Shown: positions 29,113 through 38,457, counted from the first letter of the stretch. The stretch: DNA of 64,000 nucleotides from an uncultured Alphaproteobacteria bacterium (GCA_947627155.1 CANQUX010000002.1:1-64000); one strand, 5' to 3'. The notes: generated by a model from the letters alone, not told the origin. Made by a program: numbers and translations.

Positions 29113-29371
29113 TTCAAGGGGGATTCACAGCCCCCAACAAGTTAATAAAATTTGATTTGCGCCGTCAGATTTTTGCAGGTGTAGCAATCTACATCAATAA
29201 AATCTGACAAGCAGGGCGGATTTTAAGACTTGCCCTACGGGTCTGTTTGCGGTTATCATCTAATTTGTCGCAAGCCTTGCAAATAGTGACGCTATTGGCT
29301 GCGCCTTGCTCCTTTTATCTGATTAACCGCAAATCAGATTGGGAGCCGCGAAGCCCCCTTAAAATGGAGGC
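29105..29371. repeat. 267-bp fold-back spacer with 18-bp terminal inverted repeat (17/18)
   Basis: GCCTCCATTTCAAGGGGG (29105-29122) versus reverse complement of 29354-29371; internal perfect stems 29164-29173/29199-29208 and 29246-29255/29324-29333. Confidence 0.75.
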
Positions 29372-29382
29372 TTTTCCCTTTG

Positions 29383-29808
29383 TTAAATTAAGTTAGAATT
29401 TGAGGTGTATTCAAGGACAATGGGAACGATCGCACCTTTTATGGGGATACCGCCTTCGACCGGTTCTTCCACAAATTCAGGTGGTCCTGCATACATATAA
29501 TCAACTTTACCACCAAGGCTCGGATTCTCTTGTAAAAGTTCGCCAATCTGGACTAAAATCTTATCAAGAGTATGATCGCGCTCAGCCGGTGTTTCCTTTT
29601 GAACGATGACCTCCAGTTCGGCCCGATGTGTGAAAATGTAGCAAGGCGGCGATAATAAAATCTCCGGCTCGCCGACATTACCATCGAGCAGAATAACCAA
29701 ACCGCTGTCAGGGATTTTTTGCGGCAGAGGATCATTGCGCTTAACGGACACATCAAGCGTTGAAAGCCTTTCAAATAAAGCGTTTAATACGATTTCTCTT
29801 TTACTCAT
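29383..29808 (-). CDS. Phage minor tail protein (tail terminator-like)
   Basis: Size and position in the late operon. Confidence 0.55.
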   Translation of the reverse strand: MSKREIVLNALFERLSTLDVSVKRNDPLPQKIPDSGLVILLDGNVGEPEILLSPPCYIFTHRAELEVIVQKETPAERDHTLDKILVQIGELLQENPSLGGKVDYMYAGPPEFVEEPVEGGIPIKGAIVPIVLEYTSNSNLI

Positions 29809-29809
29809 C

Positions 29810-29971
29810 AGTCCTCCTTAAAGGTTATTGAAGTTTTAGAATTTGATATTTTTTAATTTTTAGATTTGGATTTTTGGCGAAGATGTATGAGATATACTTC
29901 AAGACAAAAATTCAAAAAATAAAGGTTAAAAAATGCTAATTATGAAATTATGATAACTTTTAAGGAGGACT
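29810..29971. repeat. 162-bp fold-back spacer with 19-bp terminal inverted repeat (18/19)
   Basis: AGTCCTCCTTAAAGGTTAT (29810-29828) versus reverse complement of 29953-29971; inner complementary AT-rich tracts. Confidence 0.75.
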
Positions 29972-30556
29972 ATCTCTCCAATTTTGTAAAATCAAGCTCG
30001 GCACTTTGTTTTGCCAACGCTCGCTTTCACTTTCAAAGTTAATTAATTTCGGCATTTTGACCTGAGGCACCAAGATAAAGGCGATGACCGTCTTTTTCTT
30101 TTGGATATGGACAAGTAATGAACAGGTATTGCGGCGATACACAAACTGTAGCCGCACGCCTTTCATCTGTTCATAAAGTGCCGGTGTCATACGTTTACCG
30201 CGTGCTTTTTTCGGGATTGCATCGGTCGGAATGGCAAGCCATAAACCGTTTTTGCCTCTGATAATGCTTGCGTATTCAAAGCCCTGCATAATCTTTTCGG
30301 CATTAGAATAGACCTGACCGGCCGCGCTGATACTCGGCTTTCCTTTCGGATAGACGACACCGCGCCAAGTGTTGGCCATACGAGAACTCATACCAGCCGA
30401 GCGGACCTGTTCACGCAAAGACGTTTTAAGTCCATTTGTTGCCGCCGATATTCCTAACGTCACAGCCTTGGCACCTTCTGAATAGTGCTTTTCCATGACA
30501 TCAGACAGTTTTCCTTGTAGTGCAAGTTTTAATTGCATAGCACATCGACACTCCAT
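29960..30556 (-). CDS. Phage minor structural protein (DUF6441/HK97-gp10-like)
   Basis: Size, position and composition. Confidence 0.5.
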   Translation of the reverse strand: MECRCAMQLKLALQGKLSDVMEKHYSEGAKAVTLGISAATNGLKTSLREQVRSAGMSSRMANTWRGVVYPKGKPSISAAGQVYSNAEKIMQGFEYASIIRGKNGLWLAIPTDAIPKKARGKRMTPALYEQMKGVRLQFVYRRNTCSLLVHIQKKKTVIAFILVPQVKMPKLINFESESERWQNKVPSLILQNWRDSPP

Positions 30557-30903
30557 ATCAGATTATGAATATCTTTGACCGGTTCCGTATGTACCCGATA
30601 AGTGACCGCATCTGTTTCTATCGTATCCCCGACAGCTAAATCAGGCGCATCAGAAATCCGAATCTTCATAAAATGCGTGTTGGTGTGAGCATTAACAAAA
30701 CCCACACCAACAATTTCATCCGGTTCGGTCAATAAAAAAAGGACTTCACGTCCTTGATAATTCCCGATCGTTCCGCACCGACTAAACAGGCTGTCCACCG
30801 CCTTTTTGAGAGGAAGGGTCATCTTTACCTCCTGTTTCATCAGGTTTCTGTGGTTGCTGTGGCTGTGTTGCCGGCTTTTGACCACCTTTAACAGGCACTG
30901 CAA
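30529..30903 (-). CDS. Phage head-tail joining protein; likely start MTLPLKK
   Basis: Position after capsid; KAVDSLFSRCGTIGNYQG. Confidence 0.5.
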   Translation of the reverse strand: MQCLLKVVKSRQHSHSNHRNLMKQEVKMTLPLKKAVDSLFSRCGTIGNYQGREVLFLLTEPDEIVGVGFVNAHTNTHFMKIRISDAPDLAVGDTIETDAVTYRVHTEPVKDIHNLIWSVDVLCN

Positions 30904-31015
30904 AACCGCGTTCTATCAGACTTTTTGCATCTGCTTCGTTCAGGTCATACTCCTTACCGGGAGCAATTTCTCTGCCGGCAGATACAACTAATGTAATCAA
31001 GGCCTTAATACGCAT
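30782..31015 (-). CDS. Small head completion-like protein
   Basis: Position directly after the major capsid gene. Confidence 0.4.
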   Translation of the reverse strand: MRIKALITLVVSAGREIAPGKEYDLNEADAKSLIERGFAVPVKGGQKPATQPQQPQKPDETGGKDDPSSQKGGGQPV

Positions 31016-31024
31016 TTATACCTC

Positions 31025-32053
31025 CTAACCAATGGTTGCACACAATGTTGCATTCGGACGATAAGGAACGATCAAAGGCGCAGACTGCAATAACAGCCAA
31101 CGAACCGATGGATCTTCTTCAACCCACGACTTCGTAAAGTAGCGATGAGCGGTCCAGTTTGCTTTTTCATCATGAATGGCTCCATAGCAACGGGTACCTT
31201 CAAGTCCGTCTTTGGCGCCCAAAATAACTGTCTTTGACGGCAAAAGTTTTGTTTCAACGCCGGTATCATTGATATAAAGATCATTATAAACATAAATATC
31301 AAAGTCACCGATAGAACCGACAAAGCGCGCTTTTGAGTTTTCACCGCGTATAAACGGATCCACATTCAAAGTGTTGTTTGTGCCTCTGCGGTAGTCCAAG
31401 AACTTTTTGACATCATCTTTTGAACGAAAGATTTTCCAAGCATCCGGATCCATAATGACAGTTTTTGCCACAACCCCGGATTTGCTTTGAATCAAATCTG
31501 CCCAATCTTCAAGGTCGCTTATCGGATTAACTGCCGCAGTTTCCCATGTAGCAGAGCCGATCAGAGCTTTTGTCAAGGCCTCATCTCGCCCGAAATTAAC
31601 TGTTGTTGACGGATAACCATCGCCGGAAACAACAACTTGTCCGGTTCTTAAGATTTCAGCCGCCATAACTTCTTCACGACGTGTCAAGTTTTCCAACTGG
31701 TCGGTCAAAGTTGTAGCCAAGGCGCGTTCATAACGTTGAGCCGGAGATAATGCGCCGCCTATTGTTTCACCGGCAATGCGTTTATACGGAATATTCGCAT
31801 CAAAGCGACGTTTGTCTTTCACATAAGCCGGCTTGAATGATTTGGTCTGATAACCACCGCTATCAACGACTTTTCCGGGAAGCAAAGGTGAAACAAACGG
31901 AGAAATGCGCGGTTTACTGTCCGTCACATCAAAGAAAATTTCTTCTTTATCCGAAGTTTGCACATTCGGGAAGAAGGTGTCGAGCAAAAAAGATGAAGGC
32001 GTATGTAAACGCTCAACGACTTTTGCGAGCACGTTAGTAGAGAAAATATCCAT
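31025..32053 (-). CDS. Major capsid protein (lambda gpE family)
   Basis: gpE-like N-terminus (LHTPSSFLLDTFFPNVQTSDKEEIFFDV); follows decoration protein. Confidence 0.88.
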   Translation of the reverse strand: MDIFSTNVLAKVVERLHTPSSFLLDTFFPNVQTSDKEEIFFDVTDSKPRISPFVSPLLPGKVVDSGGYQTKSFKPAYVKDKRRFDANIPYKRIAGETIGGALSPAQRYERALATTLTDQLENLTRREEVMAAEILRTGQVVVSGDGYPSTTVNFGRDEALTKALIGSATWETAAVNPISDLEDWADLIQSKSGVVAKTVIMDPDAWKIFRSKDDVKKFLDYRRGTNNTLNVDPFIRGENSKARFVGSIGDFDIYVYNDLYINDTGVETKLLPSKTVILGAKDGLEGTRCYGAIHDEKANWTAHRYFTKSWVEEDPSVRWLLLQSAPLIVPYRPNATLCATIG

Positions 32054-32057
32054 ATAT

Positions 32058-32325
32058 AGCTCCTTAAATTATAATATTATTACATTTGTGCAAGAAGAAA
32101 AAATGATGTAATGAGAAGCAAATTTTTTGCAGAAATACTTATTGATATTTCAAAGAAAATTTGCAAACAGAACACATTTTTTATCTTGCCTTCGGTTTAG
32201 TTTTTATGGGTGCTCCCTTTGTCATAATATTTGCCAATATGCTCAATATTGTCTGCATATTATTCCTTGTGTTCACCTCATAAAAACGTGAACACAAATA
32301 TGATAATATTACGATTTAAGGAGCT
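32058..32325. repeat. 268-bp fold-back spacer with 33-bp terminal inverted repeat (29/33)
   Basis: 32058-32090 versus reverse complement of 32293-32325; internal perfect stem TTGTGTTCAC/GTGAACACAA (32267-32276/32288-32297). Confidence 0.8.
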
Positions 32326-32333
32326 TATTCCTT

Positions 32334-32672
32334 TCAATATGCTTGATTTGTTTTAATAAAGATGCTTTTGGCCCTAAGCTTATCAATCAGGGTTGAGACA
32401 TCAACACCGGCATTCAAAGCCGCCAAATTAAATTCGCCGGTTAAATAAATAACGGCTTGTTTATCTTTTGAAGAAGCATCAACGGTTTCGGCTAAAATTG
32501 CCTCAGGCTCATCAGAGCAAATCGTATATTTATCGTCAGATTTACTCAATACTGTTCCTTTTTCATAAGAACCACCTGTAATTGTGGCCACAATGCTAAC
32601 TCTTGGAAATTCGCCCGCCAATAAATTATCGGCAATTGTGAACCCTTGGTCCGTAAATCCTTGTACTGTCAT
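32334..32672 (-). CDS. Head decoration protein (gpD-like)
   Basis: Size and position between protease and capsid. Confidence 0.75.
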   Translation of the reverse strand: MTVQGFTDQGFTIADNLLAGEFPRVSIVATITGGSYEKGTVLSKSDDKYTICSDEPEAILAETVDASSKDKQAVIYLTGEFNLAALNAGVDVSTLIDKLRAKSIFIKTNQAY

Positions 32673-32675
32673 ATT

Positions 32676-33782
32676 TTAACCTCCAATTGTGTAAGAAGCG
32701 ATGCGATTTGCAACGACTTCAGGTGTTTCTTCCGTTTCCTCGGCAGATGGTGTAATCGCCGGATTTTTAATTTGTGCCATAGCCTGCTCAAATATATTGC
32801 TTTGTTTGGCTGTCGGTACTGTCTCTAAAATTTCTAAAATATCAGTAGCTGCTAAATCTGTTTTTGACAGCAATAATTCTGCTGTTTGTTCTTTACCTCT
32901 TGTCACACCGGCACTAAAAACTTGGCTCATGCGCTCACGCTCTTGTGCTTTAATTTCAGAAGCGTTGATTTTTTGTTCTTCCATTATATTCTCCATAGGT
33001 TGATTGTTAAGGTCTGACACCAATTCCTCAAATGAGGACAAGCCGTCCGCCAGACCGATACTGACGGCTTTTTGCCCAACAAAAACATCTCCGCCACCGA
33101 AGTTTTCGATAACTTCCTTCGGGGAGATATCCCTGTTAAGCGCAACTTTATGAATAAAAATCTCTGCCAACGCATCAATATGAGCCTGGATTTTGGCTTT
33201 CCCTTCTTCTGTTTCCGGGTTCGGCCGCTTGTTCGGGCTTTGCGAAGAAACAATCTCTATGGTTTGCTTCTCGTCCTCCTTTTCAAAGATGGACACAACT
33301 CCAATGGAACCGACAATCGCAGTATCCCCCACCATAATCTTGTCGCAGGCCGAGGCAATCCAATAGGCTCCCGAGCAACAAGAGCCTGATGCATAAGCGA
33401 TAATTCGCTTTTTACCGCGAGCGTTGTAGATCATATCGGCCAGCTCGGAGCAACCGTTAACTTCGCCACCCGGACTGTCCACATCAAACAAAATGGCTGA
33501 TATGTTCGGGTCGTTCAGGGCTTTGTTAAAGTCTTGTGCCAAGAGTTCATAAGATGTTGCACCACAGACTGCCGTCAGAAGATTAGCGTGTCTGAATAGC
33601 GGACCTGTTATCGGTATAACAGCAACGCCGCCTCGGGTGGAGACGGCGTAGGTGTTTTTCATGTCGCGGCCCATTTCTTTAGCTATGGCCTCAGGACTCT
33701 TGTTCGTTTGGTGCGCTATTGCTATCATTGATGAAAGCATCGCGGGCGTTATTGCCCATACTGTCTTGTTTAATAGTTTCAT
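32676..33782 (-). CDS. S49-family peptidase, phage head maturation protease
   Basis: ILFDVDSPGGEVNGC, YASGSCCSGAYWIASACDKI. Confidence 0.9.
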   Translation of the reverse strand: MKLLNKTVWAITPAMLSSMIAIAHQTNKSPEAIAKEMGRDMKNTYAVSTRGGVAVIPITGPLFRHANLLTAVCGATSYELLAQDFNKALNDPNISAILFDVDSPGGEVNGCSELADMIYNARGKKRIIAYASGSCCSGAYWIASACDKIMVGDTAIVGSIGVVSIFEKEDEKQTIEIVSSQSPNKRPNPETEEGKAKIQAHIDALAEIFIHKVALNRDISPKEVIENFGGGDVFVGQKAVSIGLADGLSSFEELVSDLNNQPMENIMEEQKINASEIKAQERERMSQVFSAGVTRGKEQTAELLLSKTDLAATDILEILETVPTAKQSNIFEQAMAQIKNPAITPSAEETEETPEVVANRIASYTIGG

Positions 33783-33904
33783 TATTTTCTCCTGTTGTTA
33801 AACCTAATTCGGCGAGTTTGGCAGTTTGCCTATCATACGTTTTGTTATCTGCATATTACCGGTAATCCGGCGAAAGGAACCAGAAAAACTAATTTTCCTC
33901 GCTA

Positions 33905-35347
33905 TCAACGCTCGTCAAAAAGTTTTTTCATACGTTCCTTTTCCCTTGCTCGTTGTTCCAAGACTTCCTCCCAGTCCAAGCCTTGACTTGCACATTCGGC
34001 CTCTAATGTCGAAAGCCCGATATCCATGCGGATTTGGCAGGCCTGAGCTTCCTTGACCGGATCAACCCAGCCGCGTCCCGGGCCGATCCACTTGCATCGG
34101 GTGTAAGCATAGCGATTTTCGTAAAAGTCAGGCGCATCAACCAAGCCTTTATTGACGGCTTCTTCCAACCAAAGCTCATAAACCGGCGTGGCCCAATAAG
34201 TTGATAGCCATTGTCGGCGACCGTTAAAGTATCGCCAAGCCTCGAGCAATGCCGACCGGGCTGACGAATAATTGGTCTTTGAAAAGTCTTTCAAGAGCAA
34301 TTCATAAGGAATGTTAAGGCCGGTTCCGATATGGCGGAGCAAGTTTTCAACGAAAGTTCCATAAGCCGAGTTCGGTCGTGATGGTGTGAATGGCGCGACT
34401 TTATCACCAGGAAAAACAGGGATGATAGAGCCACCTTCAAGTTTAACCTGCCAATCCTTTTTCGCAGACAGGTAATCATCACTTGAGCCGCCGAACAGTT
34501 CGTTCAGGCTTTCGCCATCCATCGGAGTTTCAATAAATGCAGCTATCATTGCGTTGACGATCGCGGCCTGAAGCTCGGATCGCTCGTAATGGTCCAACAT
34601 TTTGAACATCGGCATTATGGAACTGAGGACAGGCTTTCCACGAGATTGGCCGATACGACTGATATCGTGAACGTGTAGAACTCGTCTCCGGCCAAATGAA
34701 GTAAATGCCGGAATACGCTCCCAAGACGCAGTTCCTGTCCAAAAGTCGCCCGGGTGGTCTTTTTGAATATAGTAGGCTATCGGTGCACCATATTTATCTA
34801 TTTCAATACCACCGCGGAGGGTTTTGCTATCGGCTTTCCCGTTTGGATTAGAGAGCCGGTCCGGTTCTACCAACTGAATTGCAGTAGAAAACTTCCGGTC
34901 TTTCAGCCATAGCGGAATAGCCAAAGCCTCGCCGTTGATCAGGCAAGACTTGAAAACTTGTGTCGTCAGGCCATGGAAAGTTAAGGATTTGGCCGCATCA
35001 CATTCAAAAGTTTCGGACCAGGATCGCCATAAACTTTCAACATGTGCCTGCCATTCTTCTTCCCATTCCTTGGTTTTGCCGAGTGCCTTATAGTCCGGTT
35101 TAGCCGATAAACGAAACCCGGTGCCGACTATGTTATCGGACAAGGTCTGCATTGCACCGGCGGCAATTCCATGATTTCGCGTTAAGTCACGCGACCGGGC
35201 AACAATGGTGTCCAATTCCGGCAACAAATCGCTGTCGGCAGAACCGCGACCCGGAAGCCACGAGGCAATTTCTCGCAAAGTTTGCGAAGCTGCTTTGTGT
35301 GATGTGTCTGTCATTAAAAACTCACTTTCATAATCCGGCGGCGGCAT
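33905..35347 (-). CDS. Phage portal protein (lambda family)
   Basis: NIPYELLLKDFSKTNYSSARSALLEAWR portal motif. Confidence 0.9.
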   Translation of the reverse strand: MPPPDYESEFLMTDTSHKAASQTLREIASWLPGRGSADSDLLPELDTIVARSRDLTRNHGIAAGAMQTLSDNIVGTGFRLSAKPDYKALGKTKEWEEEWQAHVESLWRSWSETFECDAAKSLTFHGLTTQVFKSCLINGEALAIPLWLKDRKFSTAIQLVEPDRLSNPNGKADSKTLRGGIEIDKYGAPIAYYIQKDHPGDFWTGTASWERIPAFTSFGRRRVLHVHDISRIGQSRGKPVLSSIMPMFKMLDHYERSELQAAIVNAMIAAFIETPMDGESLNELFGGSSDDYLSAKKDWQVKLEGGSIIPVFPGDKVAPFTPSRPNSAYGTFVENLLRHIGTGLNIPYELLLKDFSKTNYSSARSALLEAWRYFNGRRQWLSTYWATPVYELWLEEAVNKGLVDAPDFYENRYAYTRCKWIGPGRGWVDPVKEAQACQIRMDIGLSTLEAECASQGLDWEEVLEQRAREKERMKKLFDER

Positions 35348-35550
35348 GTTGGTGTGCCTTCGGCCGCGGCAATTTGCGATTTAAGAGAGCTGATGTAGCT
35401 TTCAAGGGCTGTCCGGCTCGCTTGGTTATAGGTTGTTGAGCCAAAGTTGCCAACGCTGACCGAAACCTCCTTTTCGCCGATCATCAGTTTGTGATAGGCT
35501 TCTTCGGCTTCTGTCAGGCGGGTTTTAAGAATTTCTATGTTTATAGCCAT
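35314..35550 (-). CDS. gpW-like head-tail joining protein
   Basis: 78 aa; position between terminase and portal. Confidence 0.65.
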   Translation of the reverse strand: MAINIEILKTRLTEAEEAYHKLMIGEKEVSVSVGNFGSTTYNQASRTALESYISSLKSQIAAAEGTPTCRRRIMKVSF

Positions 35551-37481
35551 GGATCATTTACCTTTGTGGGTTGGATTTGAATAAATTTCGGTTGTTTTTT
35601 AACTTTTACTTTTTGGTTCGGTTCCTTTGGAATAGCCGCTTCCAGTTCTTGCCACGCCTTTTCACTTAATCGGTCAAGGCCATAAATTGCCGCACCGGCA
35701 CGCGCATAAACGCGGCAGTCTAAAGCTTCGTTTCGTCGAGTCGGGTCTTTTTCCCAGACGGATTTCGGATAACCGTTGCTTATCTTGACGATTTGGCGTT
35801 CAGCGGTCAGCTGTTTAAAATACTCCTCCGCATACTGAGGAAAATGACAACGACCGAAATCAGTTGCATTTTCGCCGATTCGTTCCATTTTTAACCATCG
35901 GTAAAGCTCAGTTTTGATAACCGGACCGGATACATTCCATACTTTCAGACCTTTCTTTTTCGTATCGGCCTTTGAAGTGGATAGGATCATCGCGGTATCG
36001 CGACTTTGCCCTTTAATGGCAACAACGGTTCTGGGCGCATTGGCTCTGGCGCCGTTACCACCCCAAACGGCTTGGTTAAATTGCCGAACAAAATTGTAAA
36101 CGTCCTGCGTGGCATAACCGGAGTCAACACACATCACTCGGATCGGCATACTAATTCCGCTTTCGTGCGGATAGTCTTTATGAACGACATCTGCCAATTT
36201 AGTCCAAACTTCCGGCTTAGCGGTATCTCCGTCCAAAACGTAATAGTCAACGGACCAACTTTGTTTTTGCCTGCCCCAAGCAACCACTTCGCATTCAATA
36301 CGATTCTTTTGGATATCCACGCCGGCGGTCAGGAACAAACCATCACGCGGTACAACGCCCATCGGGTAATTTTCTCGAGTTTCATAGAGCCGTTGCCATT
36401 CCGGAGCCTCGCTTTCTTGTTCATAAGTTTCACCGAGAATAGTATTCCGGAAACCTTGCATCAGCGTGGCATCTTTCTTGGCTTTTTCGTAAATTTGCAC
36501 GCATTCAGCCCATGATAGCCACCCGACCGGAGAGTAAAGCGAGGACAGATGAAAACCGGCCGTCAGTCCGTCAATAGATTCTGCAGTCGCTTCCCAATGA
36601 CCGGCTTCCAACATCTGCGTTTTATAATGTTCCGCAATCAGCTTATGGCAATGTTCACATTCATAAAAGACAACGCCGTTTTCCTGCGGATGGATTTGTT
36701 CCCATTTAAGGGCCTGAAAACCGCCACAGAACGGACAAGGCAACTTATAATACCGTTGATCCGAGTGCGAAAACTCACGCTCAATGGCCGAAACTCCTTT
36801 TATTGTCGGTGTTGAAACCAAAAATATCTTTTTCTTGGTGTTAAATGTTGCTGTTCTCCGCTCTGCCAATAGGATCGGATCGCCTTCGCCCTCAATATCG
36901 GCCGGATAACCGTCAATCTCATCCATAAACAGGTATCGAGCCGGCATGGAACGAAGCCCGACAGCAGAATTCGCACCGGTCATTACGAGCACGCCACCTT
37001 GGAAGTCCTTTGACAACATCGTATTGCCTTTATCGCGTGAGCGGGCGGAACTGACCAGATTTTTTAGTGTCGGGCAATCCTCAATCAGCGGATCGATACG
37101 CTGGCGCGAGTTACGCTTGGCCATTTCCACTGTCGGCGAGATAGCCATAATCGGACCGGGAGCCTTGTGAATGATGTAGCCGATCCAATTATTACCACAC
37201 TCGGTGCCACCGATTTGTGCCCCTTTCATAAAAACAACCTTTTGGATTGGAGAACGGGGCGAAAGGCAGTCCATAATCTCTTTTAAGTAAGGCGTACGTT
37301 TGGTCCGCCACCGTCCGGGTTCCGCCGCTGACTTTGATGATAAAGTTCGGTAGGCATCTGCCCAATCTGATACCGACATGTAGCTGTCCGGTTCCAACCC
37401 TTTGAAAAATTCGCAGGCAATAAAACCTTCCAAATCAAAGTTTTCGGTCGAGAAGTTCTTCACTGTTTGAGAGGAGCTCAC
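35541..37481 (-). CDS. Terminase large subunit (GpA family)
   Basis: KVVFMKGAQIGGTECGNNWIGY, YLFMDEIDGYP. Confidence 0.92.
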   Translation of the reverse strand: MSSSQTVKNFSTENFDLEGFIACEFFKGLEPDSYMSVSDWADAYRTLSSKSAAEPGRWRTKRTPYLKEIMDCLSPRSPIQKVVFMKGAQIGGTECGNNWIGYIIHKAPGPIMAISPTVEMAKRNSRQRIDPLIEDCPTLKNLVSSARSRDKGNTMLSKDFQGGVLVMTGANSAVGLRSMPARYLFMDEIDGYPADIEGEGDPILLAERRTATFNTKKKIFLVSTPTIKGVSAIEREFSHSDQRYYKLPCPFCGGFQALKWEQIHPQENGVVFYECEHCHKLIAEHYKTQMLEAGHWEATAESIDGLTAGFHLSSLYSPVGWLSWAECVQIYEKAKKDATLMQGFRNTILGETYEQESEAPEWQRLYETRENYPMGVVPRDGLFLTAGVDIQKNRIECEVVAWGRQKQSWSVDYYVLDGDTAKPEVWTKLADVVHKDYPHESGISMPIRVMCVDSGYATQDVYNFVRQFNQAVWGGNGARANAPRTVVAIKGQSRDTAMILSTSKADTKKKGLKVWNVSGPVIKTELYRWLKMERIGENATDFGRCHFPQYAEEYFKQLTAERQIVKISNGYPKSVWEKDPTRRNEALDCRVYARAGAAIYGLDRLSEKAWQELEAAIPKEPNQKVKVKKQPKFIQIQPTKVNDPWL

Positions 37482-37944
37482 TGATATATTTCTCCAAAAT
37501 TAACGTTGTTGTATGTTCATCCGCACCTAATTCCGAGGCAATTACCGCACCATAGCGCACAGGAAAGCTTAACATTAAATCTCTGATGGATCGGCCGAGC
37601 GTGTATGCATAGTTTGCGGCTTTTTTCTTATCAACGACTTCACCATTTAAAACTCTCAATTTGGCCTTAGCAATCATGGCCCGGTAATAAACATCGGCTG
37701 TTTTGGCCTGTTGAAACGTTCCCATATTATTGGGACGGCTCCCTATCTGTGATTCGAAAATCGGATCCGGTTTGCGTTGTTTTGATTGGTCCGTATTGAT
37801 AAACCAGTCGCGATTAGCTTCTTCTACATCTATTTTACCGTCAGGTTCTGTATGAATACGTCCGGATTTAATTGCGTTCTGAACAGCACTTAAATTAACG
37901 CCTCGAAGTCGGGCATATTCCCGAAGTGAAACCTTTTGTCCCAT
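37435..37944 (-). CDS. Terminase small subunit-like, HTH-containing
   Basis: REYARLRGVNLSAVQNAIKSGRI and position. Confidence 0.65.
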   Translation of the reverse strand: MGQKVSLREYARLRGVNLSAVQNAIKSGRIHTEPDGKIDVEEANRDWFINTDQSKQRKPDPIFESQIGSRPNNMGTFQQAKTADVYYRAMIAKAKLRVLNGEVVDKKKAANYAYTLGRSIRDLMLSFPVRYGAVIASELGADEHTTTLILEKYISELLSNSEELLDRKL

Positions 37945-38034
37945 TTATTTTCCTTTTGCGCAACAATTAACTTGATATAATTTTATTTCCAAGCATTCAT
38001 TCAAGTGTGTTAACCAGATAGAAAGGATCAAAAA

Positions 38035-38400
38035 ATGACAACACAAAAGACAAAAACAGGAACTAAGGCTACAACTAAAAAATCCACCTCCCATATCACA
38101 GTTAAGGAGTTAAAAACCTTAAACAAGGTTGCGGTTGAGACCGAGACAAAGGCCGATCCGGTGCCAACAGTCACAAAGCTGCAACCGGTCGAGATAGACA
38201 AGCACGATAAAATAGCCTTTATGATTGTTATGCTCGGCCGCCCGGAAGGAGCCACCTTAAAAGAGATGGCTGAGGCCCTCGGGTGGAAAGAAAACTCGAT
38301 CCGCGGCGCGATGTCGCTTTACGCTAAAAAGACTAAAGCAACCATCGCCTCCGAAAAGAATGACGGCGTACGGACGTATTACCTAAAGACCAACGCCTAA
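38035..38400 (+). CDS. DUF3489-like HTH protein; only plausible plus-strand gene inside the prophage
   Basis: DKIAFMIVMLGRPEGATLKEMAEALGWKENSIRGAMS. Confidence 0.75.
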   Translation: MTTQKTKTGTKATTKKSTSHITVKELKTLNKVAVETETKADPVPTVTKLQPVEIDKHDKIAFMIVMLGRPEGATLKEMAEALGWKENSIRGAMSLYAKKTKATIASEKNDGVRTYYLKTNA

Positions 38401-38457
38401 ATTATTATCCGACAAAAAGGGATCGGTTTTAATCCGATCCCTTAATTTGCTTATTTA

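Noticed and set aside
36006-36515. 169-aa plus-strand ORF opposite the terminase
   Set aside because: Antisense to a well-supported GpA terminase; no motif.
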